A DNA stretch of 37,625 nucleotides from CAZKRU01 sp964555235 (GTDB lineage: Bacteria > Verrucomicrobiota > Verrucomicrobiia > Methylacidiphilales > CAMAQI01), in assembly GCA_964555235.1 (NCBI GenBank), contig CAZKRU010000042.1, positions 1-37,625 on the forward strand, written 5' to 3'. Made by a program: the position numbers and the translations under genes. Positions 32,130 through 37,625 of the stretch are shown piece after piece; position 1 is the stretch's first letter, and every line of letters starts with the position of its first letter. Below the pieces are notes generated by a model that saw only the letters and a program-made list of their open reading frames with translations, was not told the origin of the DNA and ran no database searches.

Positions 32130-33224
32130 ATGCATCTAAATTTATCCTCCGTCGCAAGACCGATTGCATTTCTCTCCCTGGCGATCTCCCTCTACTCGCA
32201 AGCAACGCCGGGAGCGGCTGCCGCGAGCGGTTCCAATTCGTCGGTCCGCCAATACCGCAGTAACACTCAAATGGGGGATGCCCTCATTGCAATCGACCCG
32301 GAAACCCGGACCCTGATTATTACCGCAGACGAAGCAACCAATTCCGAAATTGCCAAGGTGATTCAGAATTTGGATAAACCGAAGCCGCAAGTCTTGATCA
32401 AAGTCCTCTTCTTGGAGGTCACCTACAACAAAAATCTCGATCTCGGAGTGGAAGGAAGTTACACCTTCAAAAATCAAAATAATGGGACGCTCTCCTCCGC
32501 TTTGGGTTTGGCCTCCGAAACCCAGGGAGGCTTTTGGAGAGTCTTAACCGATGATTGGTCCGTCACTTTGAGAGCGATCGCCCAGAATGGAAAACTCGAG
32601 GTTCTTTCCCGTCCTTCTATTTTAGCTCGAAACAATCAGGAGGCCGTTATTACCGTCGGTCAGGAAGTTCCGATTATTACGAACAGCCGGGTGACCGACA
32701 CCGGACAAACCCTCAATACGATCCAGTATCAGGACGTCGGAATCATCCTTCGAGTCACTCCGTTTATCACTCCGGAGGGAATGATCGAAATGATCGTCGC
32801 TCCTGAAATTTCCACACTGACCGACCAGACCATTCCGATCTCCTCAACCACCAACTCCCCTGTCATCGCCAAACGCTCTGCTGAAACGGTTGTGGTCATT
32901 CCCAATCAAAAAACGGTGGTCATCGGTGGATTGATGGAAAACAAGAAAACCGAGAATGTTAAAAAAATTCCGCTTCTTGGAGATATCCCCTTGCTCGGAA
33001 ATCTCTTTCGACGCACGGTCAAAGACTCCGCAAAAACAGAACTTTTGATCTTTTTGACGCCGACGATTATCGACAGCAATGAGAAACTTACGGAGCTTTC
33101 AAAAGACGAATTGAAAAGCGCCGATCTCAATCCAAAGGCATTCACCCCAAAGGATCTGGAACGCGGACTCGAGGGATTACCCTATGAAGCGCCCGCAAAG
33201 AAAGCGACCTTGGTCAATCCGTGA
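32130..33224 (+). CDS. gspD: Split secretin, C-terminal half (rest of N3 plus barrel)
   Basis: The 364-residue protein has its own signal peptide (about 1-31), then a Ser/Asn linker. ALIAIDPETRTLIITADEATNSEIAKVIQNLD (51-82) is the second half of an N3 domain. The secretin barrel (about 87-320) shows VGQEVPIIT, DVGIILRVTPFITPEGMIEM and KIPLLGDIPLLGNLFRR, then LLIFLTPTII. This forms the outer-membrane channel. Separate signal peptides on both halves argue against a sequencing frameshift. The gap to the first half is 27 nt. The 3' end overlaps the convergent AraC gene by 11 bp. Confidence 0.92.
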   Translation: MHLNLSSVARPIAFLSLAISLYSQATPGAAAASGSNSSVRQYRSNTQMGDALIAIDPETRTLIITADEATNSEIAKVIQNLDKPKPQVLIKVLFLEVTYNKNLDLGVEGSYTFKNQNNGTLSSALGLASETQGGFWRVLTDDWSVTLRAIAQNGKLEVLSRPSILARNNQEAVITVGQEVPIITNSRVTDTGQTLNTIQYQDVGIILRVTPFITPEGMIEMIVAPEISTLTDQTIPISSTTNSPVIAKRSAETVVVIPNQKTVVIGGLMENKKTENVKKIPLLGDIPLLGNLFRRTVKDSAKTELLIFLTPTIIDSNEKLTELSKDELKSADLNPKAFTPKDLERGLEGLPYEAPAKKATLVNP

Positions 33225-34095
33225 CGCTTTTTCCGCGAGTCGTCGCCATCCGATAAGCCTTTGGTGTCGTCGATCGAAGCTCTTGAAAACGACGATTGAA
33301 GTTTGATAAATTTTCAAAGCCCGAATCAAAAGCAATCGGGGAGATCCCCTGATCCGTCTCCAGTAATTGCCGACAGGCAAAGGCAATTCGAAGTTCGTTC
33401 ACAAAACGGGTAAAAGTCCGATTTGTCGCCCGTCGGAAAAACCGACTAAAGGCTGGCGGAGAAAGATGCGCTTGGCGGGCTGCTTCCAGAAGCGTGATCG
33501 GTTCCCGGTAGTGCGCAGCAATCCAAGCGCAGACGCGCTCAATCCGTTTGCTCTGACGCTGATTCCATCGCGGCTCAAACAACTCACTGGCGAGCACTTT
33601 GGATTTTCGCATTTTTGAAATCAGAGCGAGCGCTTCCATGAGCAGCGTCCACCTTCGCCAACTTTGGGCTTCGACCAGACTTTCCATCACACGAACCAAC
33701 TCCGCGCGATTCGATCCGAGTACTGCCACTCCCCGCGCTGCACGGATCATCAACGGAGCGAATTCTCGACACTCGGGCGAGGAAAGAACTCCCCCCGCCA
33801 TCTCTGGTTTAAATTGAATCACAATCGACTCGACCCCTCGAGGGTCTGGACGACTCCCGGGTGTATGAAAATAGGTATGAGGCAGATTCGGCCCCATCAG
33901 CACAATATCCCCCGCTTTAAAACGATCCAGATGATCTCCCACAAGTCGCTGCCCCTCCCCACGGACAATCAGCGTCAATTCTGCCTCCGGATGATAATGG
34001 TAGGGACAGGTAAACCGTTTGGAACGGTAGCGACGAACATAAAAGGAGTGAATTTCCTCGGGATGAATCTGTTCGAGAATCGCCTTCACTGGCAT
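33214..34095 (-). CDS. AraC-family regulator with cupin sensor domain
   Basis: In this 293-residue protein the N-terminal cupin (about 15-100) carries HYHPEAELTLIVRGEGQR and GDIVLMGPNLPHTYFH, in which the His residues form the usual cupin pocket. The C-terminal DNA-binding domain has two helix-turn-helix units: TLLEAARQAHLSPPAFSRFFRRATN (201-225) and ISPIAFDSGFENLSNFNRRFQ (251-271). Such proteins usually sense sugars in Verrucomicrobiota and related phyla. It is divergent from the PhyH-type dioxygenase 106 bp away and probably controls it. Its 3' end overlaps the secretin gene by 11 bp. Confidence 0.93.
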   Translation of the reverse strand: MPVKAILEQIHPEEIHSFYVRRYRSKRFTCPYHYHPEAELTLIVRGEGQRLVGDHLDRFKAGDIVLMGPNLPHTYFHTPGSRPDPRGVESIVIQFKPEMAGGVLSSPECREFAPLMIRAARGVAVLGSNRAELVRVMESLVEAQSWRRWTLLMEALALISKMRKSKVLASELFEPRWNQRQSKRIERVCAWIAAHYREPITLLEAARQAHLSPPAFSRFFRRATNRTFTRFVNELRIAFACRQLLETDQGISPIAFDSGFENLSNFNRRFQELRSTTPKAYRMATTRGKSVTD

Positions 34096-34201
34096 TAAAT
34101 TAACGTAGTTTCACACTGATGACAACGTTTTAGTTAAAATAGTATCAGAACTGGCAAAGCGCGAGGTAGAGAATCGCTTCCACTTGAGATACCTTACTCC
34201 C

Positions 34202-35026
34202 ATGAATAACACTCTCTCACCTGCCGTTGATATTGATTCTTCTTACACGATCCAGCCTGAGCAGATCGCCCGATTCCATCGGGATGGATATATCAAGCTC
34301 AAGAATATCTTCACCTTTGAACAACTGGAATATTATCGCCATGAGATCACCCGACTTGTCAAAGAACTGAACCACCAGAGCCAGCCGATCGAACAGCGGA
34401 CGACTTATGGCAAAGCATTTCTTCAAATTCAGAATCTCTGGTGCGAGAGCGAGTTGGTCAAAGAATTCGTTTTCGGAAAACGCCTTGCTCGGATTGCAAC
34501 CGAACTTCTGAAAACCGAAGGGGTTCGACTTTATCACGATCAGGCCCTCTACAAAGAGGCCGGTGGTGGCTATACCCCTTGGCATGTGGACCAATTCTAC
34601 TGGCCCCTTTCGAGTGAAAAAACGGTCACCGCCTGGGTTCCCTTGCATGCCGTTCCCCTTGAGAACGGACCGCTCTCGTTTGCAGTTGGAAGTCAGCAGA
34701 TTCAGTTTGGACGCGATCTTGAAATCAGCGATGAGAGCCAGAAAAAAGTGGATGAACATCTCAAGCTCTCGGATTTTCCTGTGGATGAAAGTCCGTATGA
34801 CCTCGGTGAAGTCAGCTTCCATCTCGGATTCAACTTTCACCGCGCCGGCCCCAATCAGCTCAACTACCCACGCGAAGTCATGACGATCATTTATATGGAT
34901 TCCGACATGCGCCTCGTAACCCCCAAAAACAAGTCACAACAAAGCGATTGGGAGAAATGGTGTCCCGGAGCAAAGATCGGTGAAGTGATCAACACTCCGA
35001 TTAATCCGGTTCTCTTTCAACGGTAA
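34202..35026 (+). CDS. Phytanoyl-CoA dioxygenase (PhyH) family protein
   Basis: The gene encodes 274 residues from the ATG at 34202; a TTG 18 nt upstream is less likely. It is an Fe(II)/2-oxoglutarate oxygenase: the metal triad is His128 and Asp130 in TPWHVDQFYW and His213 in FNFHRAGPN. ENGPLSFAVGSQ and RFHRDGYIKLKN at 24-35 are family landmarks. Bacterial members hydroxylate varied small molecules, so the substrate is open. Divergence from a cupin-AraC regulator suggests a sugar derivative or plant or algal compound. The intergenic region contains CTGAT...ATCAG, about 30 bp apart, which could be part of the regulator's site. Confidence 0.9.
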   Translation: MNNTLSPAVDIDSSYTIQPEQIARFHRDGYIKLKNIFTFEQLEYYRHEITRLVKELNHQSQPIEQRTTYGKAFLQIQNLWCESELVKEFVFGKRLARIATELLKTEGVRLYHDQALYKEAGGGYTPWHVDQFYWPLSSEKTVTAWVPLHAVPLENGPLSFAVGSQQIQFGRDLEISDESQKKVDEHLKLSDFPVDESPYDLGEVSFHLGFNFHRAGPNQLNYPREVMTIIYMDSDMRLVTPKNKSQQSDWEKWCPGAKIGEVINTPINPVLFQR

Positions 35027-35119
35027 TTCAATGAGCGCACGATGTATGAATCGATGTGGCGCCCGACACCTCTGTACCGGTTCAGGAGCGGCATGCCTCG
35101 GAAAACGATCTCTCTTTAA

Positions 35120-35152
35120 ACCGGTCTCCTCCAGTGAAATGGAGGAGCCGGT
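35120..35152. terminator. Hairpin between convergent genes
   Basis: ACCGGTCTCCTCCA (35120-35133) pairs with TGGAGGAGCCGGT (35140-35152) with one bulged T and a 6-nt loop. It lies between the ends of the PhyH gene and the chemotaxis gene and probably terminates one or both. It lacks a T-run on either side, so its strength is uncertain. Confidence 0.55.
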
Positions 35153-35199
35153 GGGGAGTCAATCCATCCAGAATCAGCAGCCAACTCGTAGCAATTCCA

Positions 35200-36714
35200 T
35201 CAACGATGCGGTCGGCTGCCCTGCACCAGCACCTTAATATCAGACGAGGCTGGAGCTGACAAAGCAGGTGACCCAACGCCACCGATGACTTTTCTCAAAT
35301 CCAAGACCGCTCCCTGCAAGGTCTCGGAAAGATGATTCAAGTGACTTGCCGATTGCGCCATTTCATCGGCCTTACCTGCAGCTCCTTGAGTCACCTTGTC
35401 CATTTCAGAAATCGCAATATTGATTTGCTCCACTCCCTTGCTCTGCTCCTCAGAAGCAAGCGCAATCTCTGCCATGACCTGATCGACATTCCTCACCTTC
35501 AAAACAATCTCCTCTAAACTCTTCCCCACTCGATTCGTGAGATCCCCACCTCGATGACTTTTCTCGATTGCTTCCTCAATTTTAGTCGATGTCTCGCGCG
35601 CTGCTCCTGCCGCCCGTAATGCCAAATTTCGAACCTCATCCGCCACCACTGCAAATCCCAACCCATGCTCTCCGGCACGAGCCGCCTCCACCGATGCATT
35701 CAAGGCGAGTAAATTCGTCTGGAAGGCAATTTCATCGATGGTTTTGATAATTTTGGCAATTTCCTTTCCGGAATCCTGAATGCCCGTCATCGCCTCCTTA
35801 AGTTCCGTCATTTCTCGCACCCCATTATCTGCGGAATTTCGAGCTTCATTCGCCAACGTCTTTACATTTTGAGTGTTAGCTGAGTTCTGACGCGTCATGC
35901 TCGCCATTTCTTCCAATGAAGCACTCGTCTCCTCCAAAGAAGCGGCTTGTCGAGATACGCCATCCGCGAGTGAAACACTTCCCTGCTGCAGACGAGCGGA
36001 AGACTCAATCACCTCACGTGACGTCTCCCCTAAAATTTCTGCCGTGTGTGAAACGGGAATTGCGACGACTCGGTCTCCCACAAATGCCAAAAACAATACT
36101 CCAACCCCAGCGAACCCCAAGATAACCCAGATTCCCCAAAGTGTTGCCGTCGCCTGACTTCCTGTTTTTTCCCTTGAAAGATTCGATTCTTTCATGATGA
36201 GCTCCTCCAAATCACCCATCTTTTCCGCAAGTCCTTCAAATGCGGTTTGAAACCCCGGAAGGGATTGATGCACTTTTGCTTTATTTCCTAATCGCGCAAA
36301 ATCCAAGATTTCACGAATGGCATCCAAATAGTTCTTGAGCTTCGGACGAACTTGATCGATCTCACCGCGAACGGAATCTGACAAGTTTAACCGGTCCAAG
36401 GTTTGGAGCGACTCGTTAAAAATATCAGCAGCCTCTTTGAACTCCTTTTGCGACTCTTCGATTTCTGCCGCATCCTGCTTCTCCATCGCAATGACCGCTC
36501 GGTAGGCGACCGCGCGCAATTGATCATGGGCCATATCTGCCTCCAAGACCGTCTTCACCGCCGGCATCGCCACTCCACCTAACACCTCAAAGTTCTGGAT
36601 CGTATTGCGAAGGGAAAAATGACTCACCGTGGTCCCTATCAAAAAAATGAAGAAAATACCTCCCGCGCCAAGAAGCAAACGTATGCGAAGTGTCATGGAA
36701 TTTTTCTGTATCAT
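35200..36714 (-). CDS. Methyl-accepting chemotaxis protein
   Basis: The 504-residue protein has a first membrane helix (about 8-30), a four-helix-bundle sensor region (31-190), a second helix (191-213) and a long cytoplasmic coiled coil. The signalling hairpin reads IDEIAFQTNLLALNASVEAARAGEHG then GFAVVADEVRNLA (about 326-366). Methylation-type stretches flank it (SLEETSASLEEMASM at about 259-273). A HAMP domain is not evident after the second helix, and the C-terminal CheR-binding pentapeptide is missing. AGGAG lies 7 nt before the ATG. No che genes are nearby, so it reports to a chemosensory cluster elsewhere. The ligand is unknown. Confidence 0.94.
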   Translation of the reverse strand: MIQKNSMTLRIRLLLGAGGIFFIFLIGTTVSHFSLRNTIQNFEVLGGVAMPAVKTVLEADMAHDQLRAVAYRAVIAMEKQDAAEIEESQKEFKEAADIFNESLQTLDRLNLSDSVRGEIDQVRPKLKNYLDAIREILDFARLGNKAKVHQSLPGFQTAFEGLAEKMGDLEELIMKESNLSREKTGSQATATLWGIWVILGFAGVGVLFLAFVGDRVVAIPVSHTAEILGETSREVIESSARLQQGSVSLADGVSRQAASLEETSASLEEMASMTRQNSANTQNVKTLANEARNSADNGVREMTELKEAMTGIQDSGKEIAKIIKTIDEIAFQTNLLALNASVEAARAGEHGLGFAVVADEVRNLALRAAGAARETSTKIEEAIEKSHRGGDLTNRVGKSLEEIVLKVRNVDQVMAEIALASEEQSKGVEQINIAISEMDKVTQGAAGKADEMAQSASHLNHLSETLQGAVLDLRKVIGGVGSPALSAPASSDIKVLVQGSRPHR

Positions 36715-36811
36715 CCGAGCTCTCCTAGCTTAATCAGGTATTATGCCCTAGGTGAAAATGTTGCAAGCAGATATTAACCAGTATCTTATAAATTCTCAGT
36801 AAAGCGATTTT

Positions 36812-37625
36812 TCAGCGAACCAAATCACTCGAAACCATCCACGCAAGTCCCACAATCCCAACAATCATGAAAATGATTCCGGGGATGAGAAAATCCGTAC
36901 TCTTCACCCCGCCTTCCCCATTCACCATGGCGTTTGCAGGCGTACTAATCACAAACGGTCCCCCCAATGAAGCCGCCAACGCGACCAACATCGGACCTCC
37001 CATTCCTGAATCAAAAGTAGTCGCAATAGGAACCAGCATCGTCGCCGTAGCCGTATTACTCAAAAGCGCCGATAAACCTGCACTTCCTGCCGCCAACACC
37101 AACGCTCGCTCAAAAGGACTCAAGCTCGACCACGGAATTTTTCCCACAACAAACGCCAGGAGCCCTGACCGCTCAAGCAATCCCCCTAAAGCGAGTCCCC
37201 CCGCGATCAAAAAAAGTGTCGACCAATCAATTTTCCCCAAATCCTCACGATTTAAGAGTCCGGATCCAAAAAGCATCACTCCCCCTGTCAACGCGACGAT
37301 GGCAGAAGAAACTCCATGCCAAGACTCCGTCAGCCAGCCGATCATCATCAAAGCAAAAATCATTCCGACCCCCCATCCCTCACGATTCAACTTCGGAATC
37401 ATCAGCTCTGGAATCTTCAAGCTTCCAGAAACCCGATAGCGAATCATCAAAAAGCCCAGCAATCCTGCAATCATGATTCCCATCAATGGAACCCCCCAGA
37501 TCATCCATCCTAAAAAAGTGATCGGCACTCGATTCTCTAATGCGGCAAAAGCAATCGCGTTCGGACCGCTCCCAATCGGAGTCGCCATTCCTCCGAAATT
37601 CGCTCCAAATGCGACGGCCATCAAT
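36812..37625 (-). CDS. SLC13/DASS-type anion transporter, C-terminal part
   Basis: The gene is cut by the right edge; only about 270 C-terminal residues are present. ANFGGMATPIGSGPNAIAFA near the cut end is one SNT-like ion-binding loop, and ALLSNTATATMLVPIATTF is the second, the paired signature of divalent-anion:sodium symporters. STPANAMV follows. At least seven hydrophobic helices are visible. The substrate (sulfate, dicarboxylate, phosphate or arsenite-type) cannot be decided from this part. The gap at 36715-36811 before the chemotaxis gene holds nothing definite. Confidence 0.88.
   Translation of the reverse strand, partial: LMAVAFGANFGGMATPIGSGPNAIAFAALENRVPITFLGWMIWGVPLMGIMIAGLLGFLMIRYRVSGSLKIPELMIPKLNREGWGVGMIFALMMIGWLTESWHGVSSAIVALTGGVMLFGSGLLNREDLGKIDWSTLFLIAGGLALGGLLERSGLLAFVVGKIPWSSLSPFERALVLAAGSAGLSALLSNTATATMLVPIATTFDSGMGGPMLVALAASLGGPFVISTPANAMVNGEGGVKSTDFLIPGIIFMIVGIVGLAWMVSSDLVR

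Overview
The window looks like chromosomal DNA of a Verrucomicrobiota bacterium. This is an inference from the combination of an autotransporter-type beta-strand repeat protein with a PEP-CTERM tail, a lone pseudopilin resembling the Verru_Chthon cassette D type, a LacI regulator with small secreted jelly-roll proteins, a cupin-AraC/PhyH pair, and a type II secretion locus with PilM/N/O-like parts. I see no rRNA, CRISPR array, transposase, integrase or phage genes. Many starts have a poor Shine-Dalgarno sequence, so several start choices rest on homology and gene overlap.

Layout. 1-7483 is a carbohydrate and surface region. It holds a small secreted protein, a LacI-family regulator, a lone pseudopilin, a cytosolic-looking beta-propeller protein, and a translationally coupled pair (PEP-CTERM beta-strand protein plus Gfo/Idh/MocA oxidoreductase). 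Three identical 15-bp near-palindromes (56-70, 863-877, 7469-7483) tie this region into a probable LacI regulon, and one of them points to a gene beyond the left edge. 7484-13830 carries housekeeping genes (aspartate-type aminotransferase then isocitrate dehydrogenase, tRNA-Ser), an orphan response regulator with a decayed Cys-rich tail, and small secreted or membrane proteins of unknown function. 14042-18154 is a sufC-B-D-T iron-sulphur assembly operon without a cysteine desulfurase.

18181-18332 is a chain of hairpins that looks like a modular intergenic repeat. After it come a Dph6-like ATP pyrophosphatase and a CpxA/CpxR-like two-component pair. Divergent from that pair is a small secreted helical protein, an arrangement like cpxP-cpxRA, with TTAACA repeats spaced at helical-turn intervals between them. 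22130-33224 is one long operon for a type II secretion system in the order E-F-G-H-I-J-K-L-M-C-like-D. The secretin GspD is split inside its N3 domain into two separately exported proteins. The right end has a cupin-AraC regulator divergent from a PhyH-type dioxygenase, a methyl-accepting chemotaxis protein, and the C-terminal part of an SLC13-type transporter cut by the window edge.

The strongest leads are the split secretin, the three-site LacI operator set, the cpxP-like arrangement with its repeat array, and two kinds of intergenic repeat (inverted repeats at 2085-2278 with a related end at 12545, and the hairpin chain at 18181-18332).
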